Of a stretch of DNA of 64,000 bases, positions 27,687 through 36,737 are shown in pieces. Positions within the stretch are counted from its first letter, which is position 1. Each line of letters starts with the position of its first letter. The stretch lies in contig CAWFNG010000011.1 in NCBI GenBank assembly GCA_963817135.1, positions 1 through 64,000 on the forward strand, written 5' to 3'. This stretch comes from VAZQ01 sp963817135 (GTDB lineage Bacteria; Pseudomonadota; Alphaproteobacteria; Rhizobiales; Xanthobacteraceae). Both the position numbers and the translations under genes were made by a program. The notes under the pieces are model-generated. The model was not told the DNA's origin, ran no database searches, and saw only the letters and a program-made list of their open reading frames with translations.

Positions 27687-28447
27687 GAGGCCGCAAGCGC
27701 ACCGTTACGAGAAATTCTCTCGAGCCAATGGCGCACATCGGCAGGCCGCTCGAAGCAGGCCGCAACGCCTTCCACCTTGCGCCCGACCGAAATGCTCAAG
27801 CCGTCGTAGTCGGGCAGTATCTTGAACACGCTCAGATCGGTCACGTCATCGCCGAGAAAGACGGGCCGGCGGCCAGCAAACGGAGGATGCCCCATCAATT
27901 CGCGCACCGCCGTCGCTTTGGTGACTCCCGATTGCTTGATTTCGAGCACGAGCTTGCCCGGTAGCAGCTCGATAAGCGGCGTTTCGAGCGACTGGCAAAT
28001 TTTGTTGGCCGCCTCACGCACGATTCTCTCCTTGTCCGGCGCGAGCCGATAGTGCAGCGCGAGCGAGTAGCCCTTGTCCTCGAGAATGATGCCGGGACCT
28101 GCCTCGGCAATGGCTGCAAATTGCCGCTTGAGCTTGGGATCGAGCGGCGGCAGGCGAGATGGCCCGGTCTCTGCGCCAGCGGCCGTGCGCATTTCCGCGC
28201 CATGGCCGCCGATTGCGGGCAGTTGCAAGGGCGCAAAAATTAGATCGAGTTCGGCAACCGGTCGCCCGCTGACGAAGGCGAACGCACCACCGGTGCGCTG
28301 CCAAAGCCGGCCCAGAGTCTCGCGCAACGAATGGGGGACGAATACTTCACGCGGAGTTGGAGCAAGGTCGAGAATAGTCCCATCGACGTCGAGCAAGATC
28401 GCTATTTCATTGAGATCGCCGGGAAGCGCCGGCTCGATGTCGGACAT
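27683..28447 (-). CDS. otsB: Trehalose-6-phosphate phosphatase (OtsB)
   Basis: 254 residues. HAD-fold phosphatase: AILLDVDGTILDLAPTP with the nucleophile Asp, FVSGRPVAELD, the middle domain AAIAEAGPGIILEDKGYSLALH (partly quoted), and PVFLGDDVTDLSVF at the end. It releases trehalose from trehalose-6-phosphate. ATG 28447 begins MSDIEPALPG; ATG 28471 and the frame to 28528 are alternatives. First gene of a coupled otsB-GH15-otsA unit. Confidence 0.93.
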   Translation of the reverse strand: MSDIEPALPGDLNEIAILLDVDGTILDLAPTPREVFVPHSLRETLGRLWQRTGGAFAFVSGRPVAELDLIFAPLQLPAIGGHGAEMRTAAGAETGPSRLPPLDPKLKRQFAAIAEAGPGIILEDKGYSLALHYRLAPDKERIVREAANKICQSLETPLIELLPGKLVLEIKQSGVTKATAVRELMGHPPFAGRRPVFLGDDVTDLSVFKILPDYDGLSISVGRKVEGVAACFERPADVRHWLERISRNGALAAS

Positions 28448-28590
28448 CGGTCTAACATTCCCGTGTTGCATGGAAAATCGGACTGCGTTGGGAGGAAAAG
28501 GAACGCTTGCACGCCTGAAACGCAACAAGCTCCTGTGATTTAGTTATTGTTCCAAAGGAGGCAACCCTACCGGGCGCAGGACGGGCTAAA

Positions 28591-29349
28591 CTAAAGGGCC
28601 ATGCCGCCGTCCACCAGATGGGCTTGCCCGGTGATGTAGCTCGCCTCATCGGAGGCGAGGAAAACCGCCAGCGCCGCCACTTCCTGCGGCTTCCCCAACC
28701 GTCCCATGGGCTGGCGCTCGACAAAGCTCCGCTCCACTTCAGCAAGAGATTTGCCGCTCGTCTGTGACAGAGTTTGAATCCGCTCTTCGAGCGAGGGTGA
28801 TTCAATCGTGCCGGGGCATATTGCGTTGACCCGAATGCCCTGCCTGATGAAATCCGCGGCAACCGCCTTGGTAAGTCCGATCACCGCCGCCTTCGTTGCA
28901 CCGTAGACATAGCGATTGGGAACGCCGCGGATGCAAGAGACCGCAGAGGAGATATTGACGATCGAGCCAGACTTTTTCTGCAGCATGTCCGGCAGGAACG
29001 CTTTGATGGTGCGATGCATCGACTTCACATTGAGATCGAAAGAAAAATCCCAGTCCTTCTCGGAGCAATCGAGAACATTCCCCTGGTGCACATAGCCGGC
29101 GCAATTGACGAGCACATCGAGAGCGCCGAATTCCGCCTTGATCTCGCGTGCCAGCGACTCGACTGCCTCGGTCGAGCGCACATCGAGCTTCAGGCGCTTG
29201 CGGGCGTCGATGTCCGCAAGCTTATCCGCCTGTACATCGGTCGCCACGACCGTTGCCGCCTCGGCGGCAAACGCTTCGGCAATGGCGCGGCCGATCCCCT
29301 GCCCTGCCGCGGTGATGAGCGCGACTTTGCTGCGCAAACGTTCCGACAT
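28591..29349 (-). CDS. SDR oxidoreductase, BDH2 / 2-keto-3-deoxy-L-fuconate dehydrogenase-like
   Basis: 252 residues. Rossmann fold with ITAAGQGIGRAIA, NCAGYVHQG, NISSAVSCIRG, catalytic Y-x3-K (YVYGATK) and VDGGMAL end. The GVPNRYVYGATKAAVIGL and CPGTIESPSLEERI stretches resemble the type-2 hydroxybutyrate/ketodeoxyfuconate dehydrogenases. GAGGAG seven bases before ATG 29349 decides the start. It is 11 bases downstream of the dehydratase, so it is part of the molybdoenzyme-dehydratase-SDR operon and probably oxidises the product of sugar-acid dehydration (inference). Confidence 0.88.
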   Translation of the reverse strand: MSERLRSKVALITAAGQGIGRAIAEAFAAEAATVVATDVQADKLADIDARKRLKLDVRSTEAVESLAREIKAEFGALDVLVNCAGYVHQGNVLDCSEKDWDFSFDLNVKSMHRTIKAFLPDMLQKKSGSIVNISSAVSCIRGVPNRYVYGATKAAVIGLTKAVAADFIRQGIRVNAICPGTIESPSLEERIQTLSQTSGKSLAEVERSFVERQPMGRLGKPQEVAALAVFLASDEASYITGQAHLVDGGMAL

Positions 29350-29360
29350 GTTCGCGCTCC

Positions 29361-31142
29361 TCAATGATTGTCGCGGGGCACACTTTTTTGTGCCACGCGC
29401 TGATATTGTACTGCCGGCTTCAGCACCATTCCTTCGGCGAGCTGATCGACCATCGCGCGCTGAATCTCCTGCCAGGGCGTCTGACTGGGCGGAATTTTCT
29501 GCGTGCGGCTGGCGCGCCGCTGTGCCAGCGCCGCTTCCGAGATCAATACATTGGCGCTCCCCTTGTTGAGGTCGATGCGAACGCGGTCGCCGGTTTCCAG
29601 CAAGGAGAGGCCGCCGCCGACTGCCGCCTCCGGCGAAGCATTCACGATCGATGGCGAAGCCGATGTTCCGGACTGGCGCCCATCACCGATGCACGGCAGC
29701 GAGGTGATGCCATGCTTGATAAGGGCAGCGGGGGGCTGCATGTTCACGACCTCCGCCGATCCCGGATATCCGATCGGTCCCACGCCGCGAATGAACAGCA
29801 TGCAGTGCTCATCGATATTGAGCGAGGGATCCTCGATTCGCTTGTGATAGTCCTCGGGGCCGTCGAACACTATGGCGCGGCCTTCGAAGGCGTTCGGGTC
29901 TTTGGGATTCGAAAGGTAGCGTTGCCTGAACTCCTGGGAAATCACGCTGGTTTTCATGATGGCGGCATCGAACAGATTTCCTGACAGCACCTTGAAACCC
30001 GCCTGCGGCACGAGCGGGCGGTCATAAGGGCGAATGACTTCGGCATCGCTTGCTTCTGCATTTCTGACGTTGTCGCCGATCGACCTGCCGTTGATGGTGA
30101 GCGCATCAGAATGCAGACGCCCCGCTCCCATGAGTTCATGCAGCACGGCGGGCAAGCCTCCGGCCCGAAAATATTCCTCGCCGAGATATTGGCCGGCCGG
30201 CTGCATGTTGACGAGCAACGGCACGTCATAGCCGATGCTCTCCCAATCCTTGATCGAGAGTGGAACGCCGACATGGCGCGCAATCGCATTGATGTGGATC
30301 GGTGCATTGGTTGACCCGCCGATAGCCGAGCAGGCGACAATTGCGTTCTCGAAAGCCTGACGGGTGAGGATATCCGATGGCTTCAGATCCTCCTTGACGA
30401 TCTCAACCGCCCGCCGTCCAGTCTCATACGCGATCTGTCCGCGCTCCCGATAAGGCGCGGGAATGGCGGCGCAGCCCGGCAACGACAGTCCGAGCGCTTC
30501 GGCCAGCGCGTTCATGGTGGAGGCGGTGCCCATGGTGTTGCAGTGGCCCGCCGAAGGAGCCGAAGACGCAACCGCATCGATGAATTCATCGTAGGTGATG
30601 CGGCCGGCCGCCTGTTCCTGGCGCGCCCACCACACCACAGTGCCCGATCCGGCGCGCCGGCCTTTCCACCATCCGTTGAGCATCGGACCGCCGGAAAGCA
30701 CGATGGCGGGCAAATTTACCGTGGCTGCCGCCATGATGGCCGCCGGAGTAGTCTTGTCGCAGCCGGTGGTGAGCACCACTCCATCGAGCGGATAACCGAA
30801 CAGCACCTCGACCAGGCTCAGATAAGCAAGATTGCGGTCGAGCGCCGCGGTGGGTCGTTTTCCGGTCTCCTGGATCGGATGCATCGGAAATTCGAATGCG
30901 ATTCCCCCGGCGTCGCGAATGCCCGCGCGCACACGCGGGGCCAGTTCGAGATGATGGCGATTGCAGGGAGAAAGATCCGAGCCACTCTGGGCAATTCCAA
31001 TGATAGGCTTGCCGCAGGTCAGTTCTTCCCTGGTCAGGCCGAAATTGAGATAGCGCTCGAGATAAAGCGCCGTCATTCCCGGATTGCCGGGATTGTTGAA
31101 CCAGAGCTGCGACCGCAACCGCGGTTTCTCTTTTACGTCCAT
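29361..31142 (-). CDS. IlvD/Edd family sugar-acid dehydratase
   Basis: 593 residues. [2Fe-2S] dehydratase of the aldonate type: three cluster Cys at about residues 60 (SPCNRHH), 128 (TTGCDKTTPA) and 201 (GHCNTMGTASTMNALAE). PIQETGKRPTAALDRNLAYL is typical of the xylonate/arabonate/galactonate branch rather than of IlvD proper. AAGGAG nine bases before ATG 31142 decides the start; an open frame continues to 31400 with no support. It lies 55 bases after the molybdoenzyme and 11 before the SDR. The actual sugar acid is not clear. Confidence 0.9.
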   Translation of the reverse strand: MDVKEKPRLRSQLWFNNPGNPGMTALYLERYLNFGLTREELTCGKPIIGIAQSGSDLSPCNRHHLELAPRVRAGIRDAGGIAFEFPMHPIQETGKRPTAALDRNLAYLSLVEVLFGYPLDGVVLTTGCDKTTPAAIMAAATVNLPAIVLSGGPMLNGWWKGRRAGSGTVVWWARQEQAAGRITYDEFIDAVASSAPSAGHCNTMGTASTMNALAEALGLSLPGCAAIPAPYRERGQIAYETGRRAVEIVKEDLKPSDILTRQAFENAIVACSAIGGSTNAPIHINAIARHVGVPLSIKDWESIGYDVPLLVNMQPAGQYLGEEYFRAGGLPAVLHELMGAGRLHSDALTINGRSIGDNVRNAEASDAEVIRPYDRPLVPQAGFKVLSGNLFDAAIMKTSVISQEFRQRYLSNPKDPNAFEGRAIVFDGPEDYHKRIEDPSLNIDEHCMLFIRGVGPIGYPGSAEVVNMQPPAALIKHGITSLPCIGDGRQSGTSASPSIVNASPEAAVGGGLSLLETGDRVRIDLNKGSANVLISEAALAQRRASRTQKIPPSQTPWQEIQRAMVDQLAEGMVLKPAVQYQRVAQKSVPRDNH

Positions 31143-31197
31143 TCCACTTACTCCTTGTTCCGATCGCTGTTCGATCGGCAGAATGCCCAATGAATCG

Positions 31198-33543
31198 CTA
31201 CCAGATTTTCTCAAAAGCGCCGGCTTTGCGTAGCGCCTCGACAATGCGATCAGGCGCGAGCGGCATTTCTGAGAAGTAGACCGCAAACGGTGACAGCGCA
31301 TTTTCGATTGCGGCGATGATCGCGGCGGGCGCAGGTATGGTGCCGCCCTCGCCCGCACCTTTGGCGCCAAGCGGATTGAGCGGGTTCGGCGTCTCCACAT
31401 GCTCGATGGTGCAGTTCGGCACGTCGGGCGCCGCCGGCAACAAATAATCCTGAAAGGTCGTCGTCAGGGGCTGCGCATCAGCATCGTACTTCATGTGCTC
31501 GAAGAGCGCATTCCCGATGCCGTGGGCAACACCGCCCTGCACCTGACCGTCCACAATCGCGGGGTTGATAATGTTTCCGCTGTCGTGGGCCACAGTATAA
31601 TTGACGATCTCCACGGCACCGGTGAACGGGTCCACTTCGACTTCGGCGACGTGGGTGCCGTTGCAATAGGATGCTTGCGGCGGCGTGAAATAGGCGGTGT
31701 GTTCGAGGCCAGGCGACTGTCCAACGGGCAGGGAAAATCCAGGCATGCCTTGAGCGAGACGCGCCAACTCGCCCAATCCGATCGAGGGTTTGTTGCCGCT
31801 TCGCCCGGTGGCGCGGCCATCTTCCAGGTCAATGTCGCTTTCCGGCACCCCGAGCACGCGCGCAGCGAGTGCGATTACCCGCTGCCGCACGTTTGCGCCC
31901 GCCATGCGCGCTGAAGATCCGGCATTGATCGCCTGGCGGCTCGCAAAGGCTCCAACACCCTGGGAGATCGCCGCCGTATCGCCGGCAGACATGACGATAT
32001 CTTTCATGCGGCAGCCAAGCTCATCAGCCACGATCTGAGACAGCATCGTGCGGGTGCCCTGACCTTGACTGGTTGCGCCGGTTGCGACCGCAACCCTGCC
32101 ATTGGGGAGAATGCGCACGGTAACGCCCTCGAAGGGGCCCAATCCCGTTCCTTCGACATAATTGGCGATGCCAATGCCGAGATAGCGGCCCTCACGCCTG
32201 GCGTTCGCCTGACGCACGGCAAAATCAGCATAGCCGGCAAGTACTAGCGCGCGTTCCTGGCTTTTCGGGAAATCCCCGCTGGCATAGACCAGCGGCTTGC
32301 CATCGCGAAAAACGAGCCCGACGGAATAGGGCATCTGTTCCGGCCTGATCATGTTACGCCGGCGCACGTCGGCGGGATCCTGCTTAAGCTCCCGCGCCAC
32401 TCGGTCCATCAGCCGCTCCATGGCGAAGACTGCCTGCGGCCGGCCTGCGCCGCGGACGACCGTCGTGGGCACGCGATTGGTGAAAACGACAGTCACTTCG
32501 AACGCAAAAGCCGGCACAACATACGGTCCCGGGAATGTTGTCGCGGCGATATAGGGAGCGATGACCCCCCACGGCAGAAACGCACCGCTCTCGTGCAGCA
32601 TGCTGCCGCGCAGACCGAGAATTTTTCCCTGCGCGTCCACTGCAATTGCCACCTTCCAGTGCTGATCCCGCTCCTGCGTGGCCGAGAGAAAATGCTCGCG
32701 GCGATCCTCCTGCCAGGTCACCGGGCAGCCGAGCTGCATCGCTGAAGCGGCGATGACTGCTTCCTCGGCATAGAACGGCGCCTTAGTGCCGAACCCTCCG
32801 CCGACGGCCGGAGCGATGACGCGAATGGATTCAAGGTCGCGCTCGAAAAGTTCGGCAAGCGTCGCGCGGCAGAGATGCGGAGTCTGGGTCGCCGACCACA
32901 TTGTGAGCATGTCATTGCCGGCATCATAGCTGGCGAGAACCCCGCGTCCTTCGAGACTCATGGCGGCGCCGCGGTGCAGATAAAGCTCTTCATCGAACGC
33001 ATGCGCGGCATTAGCGAAAGCTTGCTCGACATCCCCGTAGCGCATGGGAAATGACGCCGCGATGTTGCTGGCAAGATCGCTGTGGGCAGGCGCCGCATCG
33101 GGGCGGGCGGCAGCATCGCCGTCGCTTATCGCTGGGAGAGCTTCGAAAGTAGTGACGACAGCAGCGGCAGCATCCTCGGCGGCGTGCCGGCTTTCGGCGA
33201 GTATCACGGCTATGGTCTGGCCCACGTAACAGACTTCACTGCGGGCGAGCGCGAGCTGCGTACGCGGAGTATTAATCAAAGGGCTGGGGACCAGCATGGG
33301 AATCTGGGTACCAGCCAAACGGGACGGCAATTCGCGCGCGGTGAGAACCGCATGCACTTGCCGCACCGCGCGCGCCGCCGCAGGATCGATCGACCGAATG
33401 CGCGCATGAGCATGTGGGCTGCGCACGAATGCGGCATGTAGCATTCCTGGCAGAGCGATGTCGGCAACGAAGCGGCTCTTACCTCTCAGCAGCGCAGCGT
33501 CTTCCAGGCGCGCAACGCGGGCACCGAAATGCTTCGCACCCAT
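31198..33543 (-). CDS. Xanthine dehydrogenase-family molybdopterin large subunit, orphan
   Basis: 781 residues. Domains: an N-terminal aldehyde oxidase domain (ALLRGKSRFVADI, MLHAAFVRSPHAHARI) and the C-terminal molybdopterin-binding domains. Motifs: GGGFGTKAPFYAEE, VRGAGRPQAVFAMERLMDRV, GQGTRTMLSQIVADELG, and GAKGAGEGGTIPAPAAI with the catalytic Glu. The CO-dehydrogenase AYXCSFR loop is absent, so the substrate is an aldehyde or heterocycle. No matching FeS or FAD subunit is adjacent; electron partners may be encoded elsewhere. First gene of the operon with the dehydratase and SDR. Confidence 0.9.
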   Translation of the reverse strand: MGAKHFGARVARLEDAALLRGKSRFVADIALPGMLHAAFVRSPHAHARIRSIDPAAARAVRQVHAVLTARELPSRLAGTQIPMLVPSPLINTPRTQLALARSEVCYVGQTIAVILAESRHAAEDAAAAVVTTFEALPAISDGDAAARPDAAPAHSDLASNIAASFPMRYGDVEQAFANAAHAFDEELYLHRGAAMSLEGRGVLASYDAGNDMLTMWSATQTPHLCRATLAELFERDLESIRVIAPAVGGGFGTKAPFYAEEAVIAASAMQLGCPVTWQEDRREHFLSATQERDQHWKVAIAVDAQGKILGLRGSMLHESGAFLPWGVIAPYIAATTFPGPYVVPAFAFEVTVVFTNRVPTTVVRGAGRPQAVFAMERLMDRVARELKQDPADVRRRNMIRPEQMPYSVGLVFRDGKPLVYASGDFPKSQERALVLAGYADFAVRQANARREGRYLGIGIANYVEGTGLGPFEGVTVRILPNGRVAVATGATSQGQGTRTMLSQIVADELGCRMKDIVMSAGDTAAISQGVGAFASRQAINAGSSARMAGANVRQRVIALAARVLGVPESDIDLEDGRATGRSGNKPSIGLGELARLAQGMPGFSLPVGQSPGLEHTAYFTPPQASYCNGTHVAEVEVDPFTGAVEIVNYTVAHDSGNIINPAIVDGQVQGGVAHGIGNALFEHMKYDADAQPLTTTFQDYLLPAAPDVPNCTIEHVETPNPLNPLGAKGAGEGGTIPAPAAIIAAIENALSPFAVYFSEMPLAPDRIVEALRKAGAFEKIW

Positions 33544-33655
33544 GTTCGATCATGTGCCCTTTGCTTGTGGAATGGTCTTATGATTATGGATGGGAGGCTC
33601 AACTGAGCCAAGTCGGCCGTCGTCAAAGGGGCGATGAGCACCAGAGTATTCGGCT

Positions 33656-35326
33656 ATGGATGAGATTGCCAGCAAGCCTCGCACGGGCGCAGGCACCGCC
33701 GCGCCGCCGCTCGACTTCCAGGCTCATCTCGCCGCGCTCGAAGCGTGCGGGCTGTTGCTGCGGATAACTCGGCCAATCGACAAGGACAGCCAGTTGCATC
33801 CACTCGTGCGCTGGCAATTTCAGGGCGGGCTTGCGGAAAAACAGCGCCGCGCATTCCTATTCACCAATGTGGTGGACGCCCAGGACCGGCGCTACGACAT
33901 CCCCGTTGCAGTAGGCGCGCTTGCCGCATCGTCGCAAATTTATGCAGTCGGCATGGGACGTCCGGTCGAGGAAATCGAGACGGCATGGCTCAAGGCCATA
34001 GCCAACCCGATCGTGCCGGTACGGATCACTGCGCCGCCTTGTCAGGAGGTCGTCGTTACAGGCGCCGACCTTGTTGGAGCCGGCAAAGGTCTGGCCGCGC
34101 TGCCGGTCCCGATCTCCACGCCTGGCTTCGATGCTGCACCCTATCTCACCGCCACGCTTTGCATCACGCGCGACCCAGATACCGGCATTCAGAACATGGG
34201 CACCTACCGCGCCGCGCTCAAAGCGACCAATAGGCTGGGCGTGCGCATGGCCTCGCGGATTGGCGGCGCCGGCGGCTATGTCCATTGGCGCATGCACAAC
34301 AAGCGTGGCACGCCGATGCCGTGCGCGATAGCAGTTGGCTGCGCACCCATTGCGATGTTCACCGGGGGAATGAAGCTTCCCCTCGACGTCGATGAAATGG
34401 GCGTGGCGGGCGCACTCGCCGGCAGACCTTTGCGGGTGGCAAAGGCGGTCACCGTAAATCTCGATGTTCCAGCCGACGCCGAGATCGTCATCGAAGGATT
34501 GATCGATCCCGATTTGCTCGAACCGGAAGGGCCCTTCGGAGAGAGCCACGGGCATGTCGCGCTGGAAGATTTCAACATGTCGATGTCGGTAACGGCCATT
34601 ACGCATAAGAAATCGCCGGTCTTTGTTTCCATCATCAGCCAGGTTACTCCGAGTGAATCGAGCGTGCTCAAAAGAGTGGCGATGGAGCCGTTATTTCTGA
34701 CGCATCTGCGCGATCGGCTCGGGGTGCGCGGCGTTCGGCGGGTCATCTTGCATGAACCGCTCTCCAATCTACGCAAGGTCATCTTCGTGCAATACGCACA
34801 GGCGACGCCGCGCACGGAAATCTGGCGCGGACTGAATGGTGCAGCGAGCCTTTTTGCCGATTGCGGCAAGATTTGCATTGCCGTGAGCGAGGACATCGAT
34901 GCAACGAATACCGACGCTGTATTCTGGTCACTGGCCTATCGCTGTAACCCTATCGAAGACGTCCATATCGCGCCGCATCGCTCGCCCGGGCACGGGCCAA
35001 AATCCGATCAGCGCGATGAGGATTCGACTATCCTCATCGACGCAAGCTTGAAGCAGGCGGCGCCTCCGCTCGCGCTGCCAGCGCGCTCCTTCATGGAGGA
35101 TGCACGCGTGATCTGGGAGGAACTAGGCCTGCCGGCGCTGACGCCGCAGCCGCCCTGGCACGGCTATTCGCTCGGCGACTGGTCAGAACTGTGGGAGGGT
35201 TATGCGCGGCGTGCGGTCGCCGGCAAGTGGGAGCAAAGCGGCGAGGAGACGCTCGCCCGCAGACGCCGCGGCCTCGTTCCCGAGACGCCGGTGCGCGAGG
35301 TGGAGAAGAAAGATGCCAAATCGTAG
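33656..35326 (+). CDS. UbiD-family prenylated-flavin decarboxylase
   Basis: 556 residues. UbiD enzymes use prenyl-FMN to decarboxylate or carboxylate aromatic and alpha,beta-unsaturated acids. Typical parts: FQAHLAALEACGLLLRITRPID, LPVPISTPGFDAAPYLTATL, QNMGTYRAALK, PMPCAIAVGCAPIAMFTGGM and DPDLLEPEGPFGESHGHV with the conserved acids. No UbiX-like flavin prenyltransferase is adjacent, so prFMN would come from elsewhere. It stands between the molybdoenzyme operon and the helicase, in a catabolic neighbourhood, so aromatic acid metabolism is likely. Confidence 0.9.
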   Translation: MDEIASKPRTGAGTAAPPLDFQAHLAALEACGLLLRITRPIDKDSQLHPLVRWQFQGGLAEKQRRAFLFTNVVDAQDRRYDIPVAVGALAASSQIYAVGMGRPVEEIETAWLKAIANPIVPVRITAPPCQEVVVTGADLVGAGKGLAALPVPISTPGFDAAPYLTATLCITRDPDTGIQNMGTYRAALKATNRLGVRMASRIGGAGGYVHWRMHNKRGTPMPCAIAVGCAPIAMFTGGMKLPLDVDEMGVAGALAGRPLRVAKAVTVNLDVPADAEIVIEGLIDPDLLEPEGPFGESHGHVALEDFNMSMSVTAITHKKSPVFVSIISQVTPSESSVLKRVAMEPLFLTHLRDRLGVRGVRRVILHEPLSNLRKVIFVQYAQATPRTEIWRGLNGAASLFADCGKICIAVSEDIDATNTDAVFWSLAYRCNPIEDVHIAPHRSPGHGPKSDQRDEDSTILIDASLKQAAPPLALPARSFMEDARVIWEELGLPALTPQPPWHGYSLGDWSELWEGYARRAVAGKWEQSGEETLARRRRGLVPETPVREVEKKDAKS

Positions 35327-35330
35327 ATCG

Positions 35331-36443
35331 TTATGGCACCACCACGGTGAGCCGCTTGGCGGCGCGGGTAACACCGGTATACAGCCAGCGGCCGCGATTT
35401 TCGCGAAACGCGTCGGATTCATCGAACAGCACGACATCGTTCCATTGCGAGCCTTGCGCCTTGTGCACGGTGAGCACGTAGCCGAAATCGAATTCATCGA
35501 AAGGCTTGCGCTCGAGCCATTCAAGCTCGTCAATCTGGCCGGTAAAGCATTCCGGCCGGACCGCTACCTTGATCGTCTCGTCAATTCCGTCACCTAGGTC
35601 TTCATCCGGCTTGATCCGCATGCGCAGGATTTTGCGGCGCGGCCTGGGCCGTTCCTTAACCACCCAGAGTCCGCCGTTGAACAGACCATTGCGTGAGTTG
35701 TTGCGCAGACAGACGAGCTTGTCGCCCGCAACCGGCAGTGCGCTCTGAAACCCGCGCCGCTCGCGCAGCCGCGCATTGTAGGCGCGTCGCGTCACATTGC
35801 GGCCGACCAAAACCTGGTCCGCCCCGATCACCCTTTTGGGGTCCAAGTCGCCGCGCCGGACAACCTGGGTCTCGCCATATTGGCCTTGCGCAAGGCATCT
35901 GCCTTCACGGATATCCATGGACAGCCGAACGATGGGATTGTCGCGCGCCTGCCGGTGCACTTCGGTCAGCATCGCGTCCGGCTCCGCATCGGTGAAGAAC
36001 CCGCCGCCCTGGATCGGCGGCAACTGCGCAGGATCGCCGAGCACTAGAAGAGGTACCTGAAAAGACATCAGGTCGCGCGCCAAGTCGGCGTCGACCATGG
36101 AGCATTCATCAATGATGATGAGCTTTGCGTCAGCGGCCGGCGCCTTGCTCCACAGCTCGAAGGTGGGATTTTCCTCGTTGCGTTCTTTCGGTTTGTAGAT
36201 CAGGCGATGAATTGTCGAGGCGTTGTCACATCCCTTGCTGCGCATGACACAGGCCGCTTTGCCGGTGAAGGCGGCGAACAGGACCTTGCCCTTGACCCCT
36301 TCGGCAATATGCTTGGCGAGCGTGGTCTTTCCCGTGCCGGCATAGCCAAACAGACGGAAGATGGATGCCCCACGGGGTGCGCTCTTGCGCCAGTTCGCAA
36401 CCGCCTTCAGTGCGGATTCCTGCTGGAGAGTGAAGGCGGACAT
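35331..36443 (-). CDS. RecD-like ATP-dependent DNA helicase (SF1B type)
   Basis: 370 residues from ATG 36443. Motifs: Walker A FGYAGTGKTTLAKHIAEG, Ia AAFTGKAACVM, Walker B IIIDECSMVDADLARDLM, III LVLGDPAQLPPIQGGGFF, IV near VLVGRNVTRRAYNARL, and VI YVLTVHKAQGSQWNDVVLF with YTGVTRAAKRLTVV. Shorter than RecD2 (about 700), it lacks the N-terminal extension and is a standalone helicase, perhaps in repair or phage/mobile context, but no mobile genes are near. The frame to 36596 is ignored because family resemblance begins at MSAFTLQQESAL. Confidence 0.88.
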   Translation of the reverse strand: MSAFTLQQESALKAVANWRKSAPRGASIFRLFGYAGTGKTTLAKHIAEGVKGKVLFAAFTGKAACVMRSKGCDNASTIHRLIYKPKERNEENPTFELWSKAPAADAKLIIIDECSMVDADLARDLMSFQVPLLVLGDPAQLPPIQGGGFFTDAEPDAMLTEVHRQARDNPIVRLSMDIREGRCLAQGQYGETQVVRRGDLDPKRVIGADQVLVGRNVTRRAYNARLRERRGFQSALPVAGDKLVCLRNNSRNGLFNGGLWVVKERPRPRRKILRMRIKPDEDLGDGIDETIKVAVRPECFTGQIDELEWLERKPFDEFDFGYVLTVHKAQGSQWNDVVLFDESDAFRENRGRWLYTGVTRAAKRLTVVVP

Positions 36444-36530
36444 GCGCTGGGCTATGAAGGGTATCTCGTTTGGAATATAAAGAACAAAGTACGAACATTT
36501 GTCAACGTTGATGGGCGAGGAGACACGGTC

Positions 36531-36737
36531 ATGGATGAGGATGTTTTCAATCGCAGCATCAGAAAATTTCTCAAAACGCTTGGGGTGAGCGCCCAACGCG
36601 AGATGGAGAAGGCGGTACGCCAGGCGCTAGCGCAAGGTAAAATCAAGGGCAATGAGAAATTGCCTGCCAAGGCGACGGTCACGTTAAGTGCGTTGGGCCT
36701 TGCGCACGAGATTACGGGGGAGATCGAGTTGGAGTGA
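36531..36737 (+). CDS. DUF6494-family small protein (68 aa)
   Basis: 68 residues, beginning MDEDVFNRSIRKFLKTLGV, followed by QREMEKAVRQALAQGKI and the ALGLAHEITGEIELE end, a pattern I know from short conserved alphaproteobacterial proteins. GAGGAG lies about nine bases before ATG 36531, overriding the longer frame from 36207. The stop abuts the stop of the convergent Bug gene. Function unknown; the shape suggests two helices and a short strand. Confidence 0.8.
   Translation: MDEDVFNRSIRKFLKTLGVSAQREMEKAVRQALAQGKIKGNEKLPAKATVTLSALGLAHEITGEIELE

Noticed and set aside
26187..27809. 540-codon open frame antisense to GH15 copy 2
   Set aside because: No domain is recognised, and the strand opposite holds a clear GH15 gene.
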